The notes under the pieces are model-generated. The model saw nothing but the letters and a program-made list of their open reading frames with translations. It was not told the origin of the DNA and made no database searches. DNA of 64,000 nucleotides, from positions 1 to 64,000 of the forward strand of contig NZ_BDAX01000030.1 of NCBI RefSeq assembly GCF_001612665.1, written 5' to 3'. Below are positions 17,526-26,489 of the stretch, one piece after another. How positions within the stretch are numbered: the first letter of the stretch is position 1; every line of letters starts with the position of its first letter. Source of the DNA: Nocardia alba NBRC 108234 (lineage in GTDB: Bacteria > Actinomycetota > Actinomycetes > Mycobacteriales > Mycobacteriaceae). A program made the translations under genes and the position numbers.

Positions 17526-18491
17526 TCAGGCGGGTTGTTCACGTGGGGGCAGGATGGGTTCCTGGTCGGGCGATACGCCCTGTTCGATATTGCGCCCGCG
17601 CACGAGTTCGGCGTTCAATTGGGCACCGAGCAGGATCGCCATATTGGTCAGCCACAGCCACACCAGGAACACCACCGCACCAGCGAGGGAACCATAGATC
17701 TTGTTGTAAGAGCCGAAATTGGTGGCATAGAAAGCTAATCCGGCCGAGGCGAGCACCCAGAGCAGCACTGCCAGGACGCTGCCGGGGCTCAACCACCGGA
17801 ATCCGGGCTGGCGGGCGTTGGGCGCAGCCCAATACAGCAACGCGACGGCGAGGCTGACCAAAATGGCCAGGACAGGCCATTTCGCAATGCCCCAGACCTG
17901 CACGGTCACCGAGCCCAGGCCGAGCCACGACCCGACGATCTCGGCCAGGCGACCGGAGACCAGGACACCGACCGCACATATCACCACGAGGACGACCAGC
18001 GCGGCGGTGAGCACGAGTTGCAGCGGCACGGTCTTCCAGATCGGTCGGCCTTCCTCGGTGTCATAGACGACGTTGGCCGCGCGCACGAACGCCCCGATAT
18101 AGCCCGACGCGGTCCACAGTGCGGTCGCGATACCGACGATCGCCAGCGGACCCGCGGCGGCTCGGGAATTCTGGAGTTGTTCGAGCACTTGGATCGCGGC
18201 GGAGTTGGCGCCACCGTAGCCGAGTTCATCGATGGTGTCGATCAACGATCGAGTGGTGTCGGGGCCTGCGAGGCCGAGCAGGGCGGAGAGGACGATGACT
18301 CCCGGGAACAGCGAGATCACGCTGTAATAGGTCAGGGCCGCGGCCCAGTCGGTCAGGGTGTCGTCGAAGACCTCGCTGACAGTGCGGCGCAGGGCACCCC
18401 ACCACGTACGTGACCGTAATGCCCACGGCCCGTTTATTTCTCGATGTTCCCTGGTTCCGCTAGTTTCGGCCTGCACGTGCTCGACCACCAC
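17526..18491 (-). CDS. YihY/BrkB family inner-membrane protein
   Basis: About 321 residues with the six-helix YihY/BrkB fold: DWAAALTYYSVISLFPGVIV, LWTASGYIGAFVRAANVVYD, WKTVPLQLVLTAALVVLVVI, and later WLSPGSVLAVLLWVLAS and FLVWLWLTNMAILLGAQLNA. Once called ribonuclease BN, the family is now regarded as a membrane transporter or flippase of unclear substrate. I chose GTG 18491 because GGGAGG lies about 5 nt upstream. The first 15 or so codons may come from an insertion-sequence remnant (see 18434-18640), so the native N-terminus may have been replaced. It is convergent with the CxxC protein. Confidence 0.85.
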   Translation of the reverse strand: MVVEHVQAETSGTREHREINGPWALRSRTWWGALRRTVSEVFDDTLTDWAAALTYYSVISLFPGVIVLSALLGLAGPDTTRSLIDTIDELGYGGANSAAIQVLEQLQNSRAAAGPLAIVGIATALWTASGYIGAFVRAANVVYDTEEGRPIWKTVPLQLVLTAALVVLVVICAVGVLVSGRLAEIVGSWLGLGSVTVQVWGIAKWPVLAILVSLAVALLYWAAPNARQPGFRWLSPGSVLAVLLWVLASAGLAFYATNFGSYNKIYGSLAGAVVFLVWLWLTNMAILLGAQLNAELVRGRNIEQGVSPDQEPILPPREQPA

Positions 18492-18640
18492 GCCCACCTC
18501 CCGCTCGACCCAGTCAATACCCGCGCCCGCCCGGGCGAAACAAGGTCCGAAGTCGGTCCCGGTGTTCCCGGCGCCTTGACCGGAAGTAGCGGTTCGATCA
18601 CTGCCCACAGCTGGTCGTCCACGATCCACGGCACTGCCAC
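18434..18640 (-). mobile_element. Remnant of an IS5-type transposase gene
   Basis: A GTG at 18640 opens a frame reading VPWIVDDQLWAVIEPLLPVK, the N-terminal signature of many IS5-superfamily DDE transposases. After about 28 codons the similarity is lost; the bases near 18470-18515 (DNA like GTGGTCGA...CACGTGCAGGCC) look like the middle of the same kind of transposase in another frame. So the gene carries a deletion and a frameshift. Its upstream edge is the IS end at 18641-18685. It overlaps the 5' end of the BrkB gene on the same strand. Confidence 0.65.
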
Positions 18641-18685
18641 GGCGAAACATCCTGCACTACAACGGGACTCGTCGCTACCCGACAG
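18641..18685 (-). repeat. Insertion-sequence end, copy B
   Basis: On the minus strand this reads CTGTCGGGTAGCGACGAGTC onward and matches copy A at 16495-16539 in 42 of 45 positions, in opposite orientation. The transposase remnant starts immediately downstream. Confidence 0.65.
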
Positions 18686-18768
18686 AACCTGTCAGGAGCC
18701 TTACCCATCGCCCCGGTCAAGCGCAGCTGACGTTTCCAAAGGGCGTGACCTATCGGCCACGGCCGGGT

Positions 18769-19332
18769 TCATTGGTTGTAGAAGGCGCGGACGAGCAGCG
18801 AGCGCGCCGTGGCCGCCATCGTCAGCCGAGCGGACTCGGGGGTTGTGAGCAATAGAGAGGCGAACATGCCGATTCCCGCGAAGACCTCATCGAGGGTGAT
18901 GTCCTCGCGGAGGTTGCCGAGTTGGGCGGGGTCGGCCAGTTTCGCGCGTAACAGGGCGATCACTTCCTGCCCGGGCGCGAACAGGCGGGTGTCGGAACTG
19001 TCAGTGGGATCGAGCGCGGCGATCAGTGCGGCCGAATCGGTGAGTTGCTCGAGGATCGCGCTGATCAGTTTCTCGGCGGTGGTTTCGGGTGCTCGGGCAA
19101 GTTGTCCGAGTTCGCTGATGTTGTCTTCGAAGACCGCGGCTACGACGCTGTCGCGGTTGGGGAAGTGGCGGTAGAGACTGCCCTTGCCGACGCCCGCGCG
19201 TTTGGCGATGAAGGCCAGGGGGGCTTCTGGGCCGTATTCGGCGAACATCTCGCGCGCGGCGGTGATCAGGGCCGCGCGGTTGGCTTCGGCGGCGGCGGGT
19301 CCGCGGTTGGCTCGGCGGGCGGGCTCGGTCAC
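18769..19332 (-). CDS. TetR family transcriptional regulator
   Basis: 187 residues. The N-terminal helix-turn-helix is clear: ALITAAREMFAEYGPEAPLA, then IAKRAGVGKGSLYRHFPNRD. The C-terminal domain is ligand-binding and includes NLREDITLDEVFAGIGMFAS, typical of the TetR_C group found in many actinobacterial repressors. The GTG start at 19332 has only a weak GAG upstream. It is divergent from the GH1 gene, 233 bp away, and may control it or a distant target. Confidence 0.9.
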   Translation of the reverse strand: MTEPARRANRGPAAAEANRAALITAAREMFAEYGPEAPLAFIAKRAGVGKGSLYRHFPNRDSVVAAVFEDNISELGQLARAPETTAEKLISAILEQLTDSAALIAALDPTDSSDTRLFAPGQEVIALLRAKLADPAQLGNLREDITLDEVFAGIGMFASLLLTTPESARLTMAATARSLLVRAFYNQ

Positions 19333-19565
19333 GCTGGCGACTCTATCGGTTTGCTGACGGGCGGGGATCAGGTGAGGGCTTGACGGGTGGGGTGGCCTGG
19401 TTCACACTTCCAACCAGCAACCGGACCCCAGGGTCCGGTCCGAGGTTGTGAGGGTCACGACCTGTGACGTTCCTGCGCTGATCAGTGCCGACTCGCATAC
19501 TCGCGGGCCTTCGGAGTGGTGCTGCGCGTTGTCGGTAGTCGAGTGGAAGAAGGCGTGGATTCGTC

Positions 19566-20882
19566 ATGAGCCGAATGAAGTTGGCCGCGTTGATTGTGAC
19601 GCTGACGGTCATAGGTGGCGCACAGGTGGGTGTGGGGTCGGCGGAACCGGCCGCGAGTACACCTGCTCCGATGGGCTCGTCGTTCCTGTGGGGTGTCGCC
19701 TCGTCGGGGTTCCAGGTCGAGGGTTACCCGGTCGAGAGCAACTGGTCGCGGCATTCGTCCTCGGGCGCGACCCCCGACCCGTACGGCAATTCGGTCGATT
19801 TCTTCCACCGTTTCCGCGAGGACATCGCCCTGGCCCATGACCTGGGGGTCGGCGTGTATCGGATGAGCGTGGAGTGGTCACGAATTCAACCCCGGCCCGG
19901 CGAATGGGACGAGCAGGGACTTCGCTTCTACGACACCGTGATCGACACGATCCGCGCGGCCGGTATGCGCCCGATGATCACCATCGACCACTGGGTGTAT
20001 CCCGGCTGGGCCGCCGACCGCGGCGGTTGGCGCAATCCTGGCATGGTCGCCGACTGGCTGACCAACGCACGATTGGTGGTGGACCGCTACGACCACATCG
20101 ATCCACTGTGGGTGACCTTCAACGAACCCGCCTTCTACGGCATGCACGAGATGCAGATGGGCGCGCTGAATCCGCTCGAGTTGCCGACGATGAACGATCG
20201 GCTCGTGCAGTCCCACAACGCGATCTACGACTACATCCACACCCGCCGACCCGCCGCGATGGTGACCAGCAATGTCGCGTGGGCCTCGGCCGCGCAACCC
20301 GTCACCGATGTGCTGTTCGAGGACCGGGTCGCGAGCAAACTGGACTACATCGGGGTCAACTATTACTTCGGCACCTCGCTCAACGACCTCGAAGGTTCGT
20401 CTCCGACCTACGCCACGACGCCGTGGAAACTGGCGTTGACACCGGAGGGGATCTACTACGCCCTGAGGTACTTCGATCGCAGGTTCCCCGGCCGCCCCCT
20501 CTACGTTGTCGAAAATGGGATGCCCACCGAGAACGGGCAACCCCGCGCCGACGGCTGGGACCGCGCCGACAACCTGCGCGACACCGTCTACTGGCTCCAA
20601 CGCGCCAAAGCCGACGGCATGAACGTGATCGGCTACAACTACTGGAGTTTGACCGACAACTACGAATGGGGCACCTACGCTTCACGGTTCGGTCTCTACA
20701 CCGTCGACGTCGAGAACGATCCGGCCCTGACCCGCCGCCCGACCGACGCCGTCACCGCCTACCGCGACATCACCGCCCGCGGTGGTGTCCCCGACGCGTA
20801 TCGACCCACTCGACCTCCGGTGTGGTGCTCGATGGTCGACCCGCCTTCGAGCTGCCTGGCCCCGGTCACCCTGCCCCGTTGA
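19566..20882 (+). CDS. Secreted glycoside hydrolase family 1 (beta-glucosidase-like)
   Basis: 438 residues. A signal peptide at about 1-27 (MKLAALIVTLTVIGGAQVGVG, then SAEPA) sends the enzyme out of the cell. GH1 marks follow: FLWGVASSGFQVEG, acid/base glutamate in TFNEPAF (about 187), YIGVNYY, and nucleophile glutamate in VVENGMP (about 317), then NYWSLTDNYEWGTYASRFGL. Both catalytic glutamates are present. It probably hydrolyses beta-glycosides of plant or environmental origin. It is followed by an SGNH esterase on the same strand, possibly co-transcribed (51-nt gap). Confidence 0.92.
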   Translation: MSRMKLAALIVTLTVIGGAQVGVGSAEPAASTPAPMGSSFLWGVASSGFQVEGYPVESNWSRHSSSGATPDPYGNSVDFFHRFREDIALAHDLGVGVYRMSVEWSRIQPRPGEWDEQGLRFYDTVIDTIRAAGMRPMITIDHWVYPGWAADRGGWRNPGMVADWLTNARLVVDRYDHIDPLWVTFNEPAFYGMHEMQMGALNPLELPTMNDRLVQSHNAIYDYIHTRRPAAMVTSNVAWASAAQPVTDVLFEDRVASKLDYIGVNYYFGTSLNDLEGSSPTYATTPWKLALTPEGIYYALRYFDRRFPGRPLYVVENGMPTENGQPRADGWDRADNLRDTVYWLQRAKADGMNVIGYNYWSLTDNYEWGTYASRFGLYTVDVENDPALTRRPTDAVTAYRDITARGGVPDAYRPTRPPVWCSMVDPPSSCLAPVTLPR

Positions 20883-20933
20883 TCGTCGCGTCCAGCGGCG
20901 TCTGTCCCGACCTCCGGAAGAAAAGATTTCACC

Positions 20934-21836
20934 ATGTATTCCAGCAAGATCGGCCGCGCACTTCGAACCGGCACGACAGCGGCGGCCTGCGTCGCGGCCA
21001 CGGTACTACCCTGCTCGACGAGCCAGGCCGAACCGGTCAGCGGCACACCACAAACGTATGTGGCTCTCGGTGATTCGTTCTCCGCCGGAGTAGGAATCTC
21101 GCCGTTGGCGCCGGTGTCGGGACTGCCGAGCGTGTGCGGTCGATCGTCGGTCAACTATCCACACCTGCTCGCCGAGCAGCTCGGCGTCGCGACGTTTCGA
21201 GATGTGACCTGCGGGAGCGCGACCAGCGCTGATCTGGCCGGTCGACAATCCGATCTCGTCGGTAGCCGCGAGCCCCAGTTCGATGCGCTGAGTCCGGACA
21301 CGACGTTGGTGACCCTGGGGATCGGCGGCAACGACATCGGCCTGATCGAACTCGGCGCGGGCTGTGTCAACCCGCTGCCGGAGCCGGTCGGTTCCTCGTG
21401 CGCCGATCGCTTCACCGTCGACGGTCACGACCGGATCGGCGCCCGAATCGAAGCGTTCGCCCCAACGTACGGCCTCATCATCGACCAGATCCGCGCACGT
21501 TCCCCACAGGCACGCATCGTGATGGTCGGCTACCCGGTCGGAATCCGCCTCGACGGCTGCCCCGGGGTACAACCGACATGGGCAGCCGACGCGAACTATC
21601 TGCAATCCAAGATCGATCAGCTCAACACTGTCATGGCGGCACAGGCCGCAGTCAACAACGTTGACTTCGTCGGACTGGCCGCCTCCACCGCGGGCCATGA
21701 TGCCTGCGCCGAGCCGGGACAGAACTGGATCACCGGCATCGTCCCCCAGTCGATCGAGTCACCGGTGCCGATGCATCCCAACGCCGCTGGACACCGCAAC
21801 GCCGCCCAACAGTTACTCACCACATTGACGCGGTAA
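20934..21836 (+). CDS. Secreted SGNH/GDSL esterase
   Basis: 300 residues with a signal peptide (about 1-31) and the SGNH hydrolase blocks: block I YVALGDSFSAGVGI (Ser about 46), block III GIGGNDIGL, and block V in PMHPNAAGH, giving the Ser, Asn and His of the family. Cysteine pairs (VCG, VTCG, CVNP, SCAD, DGCPG, DACAE) suggest disulfides, as in secreted actinobacterial lipases of the Streptomyces type. It may de-esterify substituted sugars or lipids. It follows the GH1 gene. Confidence 0.92.
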   Translation: MYSSKIGRALRTGTTAAACVAATVLPCSTSQAEPVSGTPQTYVALGDSFSAGVGISPLAPVSGLPSVCGRSSVNYPHLLAEQLGVATFRDVTCGSATSADLAGRQSDLVGSREPQFDALSPDTTLVTLGIGGNDIGLIELGAGCVNPLPEPVGSSCADRFTVDGHDRIGARIEAFAPTYGLIIDQIRARSPQARIVMVGYPVGIRLDGCPGVQPTWAADANYLQSKIDQLNTVMAAQAAVNNVDFVGLAASTAGHDACAEPGQNWITGIVPQSIESPVPMHPNAAGHRNAAQQLLTTLTR

Positions 21837-22058
21837 TACCAACGCAGCCCGTCCACGACCGGAACCCACGGCTGCCGTTCGCTGCCGTGGGCTCGTGGGT
21901 ATCCAGCGACCGATATTCGTTGTGCTCTGCCGGCTCACCACGGAGCGAGTAGCGGTCCCAGCCGGCCGCCGGGTCGCTAGTGGTTGTGCCCGGTGCCGGG
22001 CACGGGCTGGCGCAGCCACCGCTCGCCGGATGACACGTATCAACACCCAGGAGAATCC
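21837..22058. other. Intergenic region before a broken glycosidase gene
   Basis: No gene. The last bases include AGGAG, the ribosome-binding site of the pseudogene at 22059. A GC-rich stem near 21863-21890 (CCCACGGCTGCC and GGCAGC-type complements) could terminate the SGNH gene, but the arms are imperfect. Confidence 0.4.
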
Positions 22059-22375
22059 GTGATCCGCCTTCCATTCAACGACTGGTACTTCAGCCGCGAC
22101 AGCGACCCCGGCACTGTCGCGGGCCCGATCGCCGGGCCGCATGACGCGATGTCCATGAGAAACGTGATCCCGACTGCCGCAACAGCTGGAACACCGGATA
22201 CTTCCCGGGCGGGGTCTACCGGTATACGAAAACCTTTGCCGCCCCTCAGCATTGGCGCGAAAACCACGTCCTCCTCGAGCTCGAGGGCGCCCACCGGAAC
22301 TGCCGAGTCTTCCTCAACGGGCACCTCGCGGGCTCACACCTCAACGGGTACAGCGAGTTTCGCGTCGAGGCTCTG
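22059..22375 (+). pseudogene. Truncated, frameshifted GH2 beta-galactosidase-like gene
   Basis: A GTG with AGGAG 5 nt upstream encodes IRLPFNDWYFSRDSDPGTV and then PHDAM, as at the N-terminus of GH2 beta-galactosidases. Near 22160 the homology jumps one frame and continues as RNSWNTGYFPGGVYRYTKTF, HVLLELEGAHRNCRVFLNGH and AGSHLNGYSEF, the classic GH2 sugar-binding domain. The coding sequence stops being GH2-like at about 22375, where an integrase scrap on the other strand begins. Only about 105 of the expected 600-1000 residues remain. Confidence 0.8.
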
Positions 22376-22486
22376 CTGGAGCCGATAGACCGGTACCCCC
22401 GCATCGGCGAACCGAGTGAGTCCGGTGTGCCGGAGGTCGTGCCGGCGCAGGTGTTCGTAGCCGAGTTCGGCGACTATGGCCCGCAG
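22370..22486 (-). mobile_element. Scrap of a tyrosine recombinase (phage-type integrase)
   Basis: On the minus strand the frame reads LGYEHLRRHDLRHTGLTRFA and continues DAGVPVYRLQQ, the HxLRHT (Arg-His) catalytic motif region of phage-type tyrosine recombinases. The following GH..Y motif is missing, because the fragment ends where the GH2 fragment begins. It marks an old integration or deletion junction. Confidence 0.7.
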
Positions 22487-22524
22487 TCACCATCGTGACC
22501 GGAAAGTGCCCGAGTGAGCCGCGC

Positions 22525-23742
22525 CTATCCGGGTGCGTCCGAATGGTTTTCGACCGGGCGGGGCCAGGGGATGTAGACGGGGATGTAGCGGGCCATCACC
22601 GCCGCGCCCAGCGCGGCCAGCGCGCCGACGGTGAACACCGCGACGCCGAGTACGGTCGCCGCCGCGAGTCCGCTGATCGCCAGTGGGCCGAGGAAGAAGC
22701 CGGCGTCGTGGGTGAGCCGCCAGGCCGCCAGGAACTCCGCGCGGGTGGCGGCGGGGGCGACATCGGCGCCGATGGTCATGATCACGCCGTTGCCGATGCC
22801 GTTACCGATCCCCATCACGATCGCGGCGATGCACAAGGTCAGTGCCGAGGAGGTGAATGGCACGGCCGTGTAGGACACGGCCAGGATCACCAGTGAGGGC
22901 ACTGCGATGAACCGTCTGCCGTAGCGGTCCATCAGATGTCCGGCCGGGTAGGCGCAGATCACGTCCAGGCCCGCGCCGATGCCGAAGATCAGGCTCGCGG
23001 TGGCCGCGCTGACGCCGAGATGGTCTGCCCACAGTGGCAGTACGGCTTCCCTGGACGAGCGCGCCGCCCCCATCAGCAGTGATCCGGCGCCCAGCGTGAG
23101 TAGCAGCCGCTGGTGGGTGCGGGAGATGTCGAGCAGCGAAGGTGAGGGGAGCCCGGTGGTGGTGCCTCCGGAGCCCTGCGGGTCCGGCAGCCGGGCCATC
23201 AGCCAGCCCGCGATCGCGATGGCGATCAATTGGACCAGGAAACCGCCGCGGGTGCCGATTCCGATGATCGCGAGTGCTCCGAGGAACGGTCCGACGAAGA
23301 AGCCGAGCCGCATCGCGCCGCCGAACAGTGACATCGCCCGGGCCCGGCGTTCGAACGGCACCACCTCGGACAGGTAACTCATCCGGGCCAGTCCCCACAC
23401 CGCGTTGGACAGGCCGACCACGACCATGCCAGCGCCCAGGACCGGCACCGACGGCGCGAGCAGGCACGCCAGCACGCCGAGCGCACCCGCTGTACTGGCG
23501 ACGATGATCGACAACCGCTCGCCGAGCCGTGTCACCACTTGGCCGGCCGGGATGTCGCCGAGGACCTGTCCGAGCCCGACCAGGGCGACGGTCAGGCCGG
23601 CGATGGCGGGGGTCGCGCCGAGATCCAGTGCGGTCAGGGCCATCACCGGTGCCGCGGCGCCCATGCCGATACCGTAGGCGGTGGCGGGCACATACACGGT
23701 GAACAGCAGCGGCCGTAGTGAGCCGACCTCGACCGATACCAC
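22525..23742 (-). CDS. MFS transporter (exporter-like)
   Basis: About 405 residues with 12 predicted helices: YVPATAYGIGMGAAAPVMAL at the start, LGDIPAGQVVTRLGERLSII as loop 2-3, and a repeated AYPAGHLMDRYGRRFIAVPS in the second half. This is a DHA1-like drug/metabolite exporter layout. The frame is open to 23796; I prefer GTG 23742 (VSVEVGSLRPLLF) because the first helix then starts normally, with AAGG 9 nt upstream. It has no obvious operon partner, and the substrate is unknown. Confidence 0.9.
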   Translation of the reverse strand: MVSVEVGSLRPLLFTVYVPATAYGIGMGAAAPVMALTALDLGATPAIAGLTVALVGLGQVLGDIPAGQVVTRLGERLSIIVASTAGALGVLACLLAPSVPVLGAGMVVVGLSNAVWGLARMSYLSEVVPFERRARAMSLFGGAMRLGFFVGPFLGALAIIGIGTRGGFLVQLIAIAIAGWLMARLPDPQGSGGTTTGLPSPSLLDISRTHQRLLLTLGAGSLLMGAARSSREAVLPLWADHLGVSAATASLIFGIGAGLDVICAYPAGHLMDRYGRRFIAVPSLVILAVSYTAVPFTSSALTLCIAAIVMGIGNGIGNGVIMTIGADVAPAATRAEFLAAWRLTHDAGFFLGPLAISGLAAATVLGVAVFTVGALAALGAAVMARYIPVYIPWPRPVENHSDAPG

Positions 23743-23990
23743 TGCGCACACCCTTCGCGGACCGGGAAGGCCCCATCGGCCCACCGTCGCGGTCACCCTA
23801 GCTATTCATGGGATGTTTTCGGTAGGACGGCGCTCGAGCTGATTTTTATCGGATGATGGAACCTCACCGGCCGATTACCTCCCGGCCACCGACCCGGTCG
23901 CACTCGTTTTCGCGAAGTCGGCTCGAGGCCCCGCGCTGGATAGCGATGTGATGTACCGGTCGAAGGTGCGTCGAGTTCTTCGGCGGCTGG

Positions 23991-25124
23991 TCAGAAGGTT
24001 GGCCAGGGTCCGCCCCGGACCGGTTTGGTGGCGGTGACGCGCTGCTCGTTGTCCCGGAAGCGGGGTTCGTAGTGGGTGAAGAACACCTTGGCGACCAGGT
24101 CGCGGCGGCTGCGGACGCCGGTCTTGTCGAAAATGCTCTTCAGGTGCTGTTGGACGGTGTGGGCCGAGACGGTCATATCGTCGGCGATCTGGGTTGTCGA
24201 GGCGCCCTGGAGCACCAGCCGGGTGACGTCGCGCTCGCGTTCGGTGAGGCCGTAGGCCGACATCAGCAGCGGGTAGATGCGGCTGGGGTGGGCGGGTTCG
24301 ATGATCACCGCGACCCTGGTCCGCGCTGATGAGGTCAGGCGGGCGCCGTGCAGTACCACCCAGGTTCCCGACCTGGTCAGAGCCCGCGATACGAGGACCT
24401 CGTCGGGTCGGTCCTCGGCCACGTGGCGAAACGCGCGGGCGGCGAGGGTCACCACGGCGCTGGGCAGCTGCCCGCGATCCCAGTCGCCATCGGGCAGGTC
24501 GCAGAGCCAGTGACGCGCGCCGGCGCTGGCCGATTCGATCTCACAGGCCGAGTCGAGCACCAGCAGACCGGGTGAGTCCGCGTATTCGGGTTCGTCCGCC
24601 TGCCCGATCAGCAGGGCCCGGCGGACGCCGTCGGCCAGTGTCGGCGCCACGGTCGCCAGGAATTCCCGCTCGGTGGGGTCGAACATCGCGGCGCCGGGTT
24701 CGCGGTAGAGCGCGAGCGCGCCCCAGACTTCGCCGGTGCGAGTGCGTAGTCGCGCGATCAGTTCCTGGTCGCCGCCCATCGTCATATTGCGTTGCCAGCG
24801 TTCACTTTTCGAGGGGTCGGGGCCGACAGTGTCGTGCAAGGTCGACAGTCCGGTCGCCGACCGGACGACATCGACGATGCCGTTGCGCTCCTCGCCGTAC
24901 TCAGCGGCCAACCATTGCGGCGGGAACTCGGCGAGACCGTGGTGGAAATGACTGGTCATCAGCAGCGACGCGGGATCGAGGGTGTACCAGCACGGCGTCA
25001 GGTAGTGGGGGACGGCGGTGATCAGTACCTCCGTCGTCTCCTGCCACAGCGACACCAGATCGTGCGGCTCCCGACACAGCCGACCGATCTTGTCGACGGC
25101 ACGTTGCTTCGAATCCGTGCTCAC
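23991..25124 (-). CDS. LuxR family transcriptional regulator
   Basis: 377 residues. A long N-terminal sensory region, GAF/PAS-like (ELIARLRTRTGEVWGALALY), is followed by a C-terminal LuxR helix-turn-helix: YGLTERERDVTRLVLQGAST, then ISAHTV-type recognition (VSAHTVQQHLKSIFDKTGVR). The GTG start at 25124 faces the divergent F420-type reductase and MBL hydrolase genes, its probable targets. No ATPase (MalT/LAL) domain is present. Confidence 0.9.
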   Translation of the reverse strand: MSTDSKQRAVDKIGRLCREPHDLVSLWQETTEVLITAVPHYLTPCWYTLDPASLLMTSHFHHGLAEFPPQWLAAEYGEERNGIVDVVRSATGLSTLHDTVGPDPSKSERWQRNMTMGGDQELIARLRTRTGEVWGALALYREPGAAMFDPTEREFLATVAPTLADGVRRALLIGQADEPEYADSPGLLVLDSACEIESASAGARHWLCDLPDGDWDRGQLPSAVVTLAARAFRHVAEDRPDEVLVSRALTRSGTWVVLHGARLTSSARTRVAVIIEPAHPSRIYPLLMSAYGLTERERDVTRLVLQGASTTQIADDMTVSAHTVQQHLKSIFDKTGVRSRRDLVAKVFFTHYEPRFRDNEQRVTATKPVRGGPWPTF

Positions 25125-25211
25125 AGATCAACGGTAGGCCGTGGGGGCGACCAGGGGAAATACCAGGTTTGTGGAATGTCGCGACGACCGGGAGATTCCT
25201 AGTCTCGAAGG

Positions 25212-25673
25212 ATGACGACCACGAATGTGCGCCTCAGTCCGCCGCCGCCGGCCTTGATGCGCCTGATCAACCCTGTCGTGCGGCGCGTCCTGGCCACGCC
25301 CATGCTCGGTGGTCGTATTCGTCGGCAGGCGATCCTCGGATTCGCCGGCCGGCGCACCGGGCGCAGACTGCGGATCCCGGTCTGTTTGCACCACGTCGAA
25401 GGCGAGACGGTGGTCTTCACCGAGCGACCGTGGCGGCATAACCTGGAGGGCGGCGCTCCCGTCACCGTCACCTGTCGCGGGCAGATCCGCCACGGTCGCG
25501 CCGTGCTCGTCGACGCCACGCCCGCACGCGTCGGCGCCGCGATGCGGGCGGCGATGGACGACGGCGCGGGCCCGTTCGAACTCGGGCTGAAGGTCACGCG
25601 AGGCTACGACCCGACCGCCGACGATCTCGCCGCGATCGCGCGTTCGATCATTCGACTCGATCTAGAGGATTGA
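25212..25673 (+). CDS. Nitroreductase/quinone reductase family protein (F420-type, Ddn-like)
   Basis: 153 residues of the deazaflavin-dependent nitroreductase family: the conserved TGRRLRIPVCLHHVEGETVV strand pair and WRHNLEGGAPVTVTCRGQIR (the family's 'WYxNLxAxP' region). Such proteins use F420H2 to reduce quinones or other acceptors and sit at the membrane or in the cytosol. It lies 9 nt upstream of the MBL gene, so the two are co-transcribed, divergent from the LuxR regulator. Confidence 0.85.
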   Translation: MTTTNVRLSPPPPALMRLINPVVRRVLATPMLGGRIRRQAILGFAGRRTGRRLRIPVCLHHVEGETVVFTERPWRHNLEGGAPVTVTCRGQIRHGRAVLVDATPARVGAAMRAAMDDGAGPFELGLKVTRGYDPTADDLAAIARSIIRLDLED

Positions 25674-25682
25674 GGAAACACC

Positions 25683-26480
25683 ATGCGTATCAATCGAATC
25701 CAGCACGACATCACTGTTCTCGCCGACGAGCTGGAGGTGCCGGGTATCGGTCACCTACCGGTGAACGCCTTTGTCCTGCACGCGGCCGAACCCGTCGTCG
25801 TCGACACCGGACTCAGCCTTCCCGACCGTGGGTTCATGGCGGCGCTGAGTTCGATCGTGGATCCCGCCGACGTGGAGTGGATATGGCTCACCCATCCCGA
25901 TCGCGACCACACCGGGTCGCTGTTCGACCTGCTCGACGCGGCTCCCAACGCCCGGCTGATCACCACCTTCGCCGGTCTCGGCATCATGTCGTGTGCCCGA
26001 CCGGTCCCGATCGATCGCGTGTATCTGCTGAATCCGGGGCAGACCCTCGATGTCGGCGACCGCTGCCTCACCGCGTTTCGTCCGCCGCTGTTCGACAACC
26101 CGAGCACGGTCGGGTTCTACGACGAACGCAGCGAAACCTGTTTCACCTCGGACTGTTTCGGCGCTCCGATGCCGAGCGCCGAACTCGCCACCGCCGACGA
26201 CGTCGGCTACGCGCCACCGGCGGAGATTCGCGCGGCACAGCAGCTGTGGGCGGCGGTGGACAGCCCGTGGGTGCACGTCGTGGACGAGAACAAGTACCTC
26301 GCCACGGTCTCGGCCGTACGCGCCTTCGACCCGGGACAGATTCTCAGTACACACCTTCCACCCGCTCGGGAACGCGTGTCGCAGTACTGGGACATGCTCG
26401 CCGAGGCGCCGCATGCCGCGCCGTTCGCCAGTCCCGATCAGGCCGCTCTGGAACAGATGCTGGCGAGCTTCGAACCCTGA
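25683..26480 (+). CDS. MBL fold metallo-hydrolase
   Basis: 265 residues. Metal-binding motif THPDRDHTGS (about 62-71) is the H-x-D-x-D-H form with the first His retained and Asp at the second position, as in flavodiiron-like and oxidoreductase-associated MBL proteins. Other metal ligands may be in CFTSDCFGA and STHLPP. GAGG lies 8 nt before the ATG. It forms an operon with the F420-type reductase. The motif and partner suggest a redox or hydrolytic detoxification role, but the substrate is unknown. Confidence 0.87.
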   Translation: MRINRIQHDITVLADELEVPGIGHLPVNAFVLHAAEPVVVDTGLSLPDRGFMAALSSIVDPADVEWIWLTHPDRDHTGSLFDLLDAAPNARLITTFAGLGIMSCARPVPIDRVYLLNPGQTLDVGDRCLTAFRPPLFDNPSTVGFYDERSETCFTSDCFGAPMPSAELATADDVGYAPPAEIRAAQQLWAAVDSPWVHVVDENKYLATVSAVRAFDPGQILSTHLPPARERVSQYWDMLAEAPHAAPFASPDQAALEQMLASFEP

Positions 26481-26489
26481 TCGAGCGGA

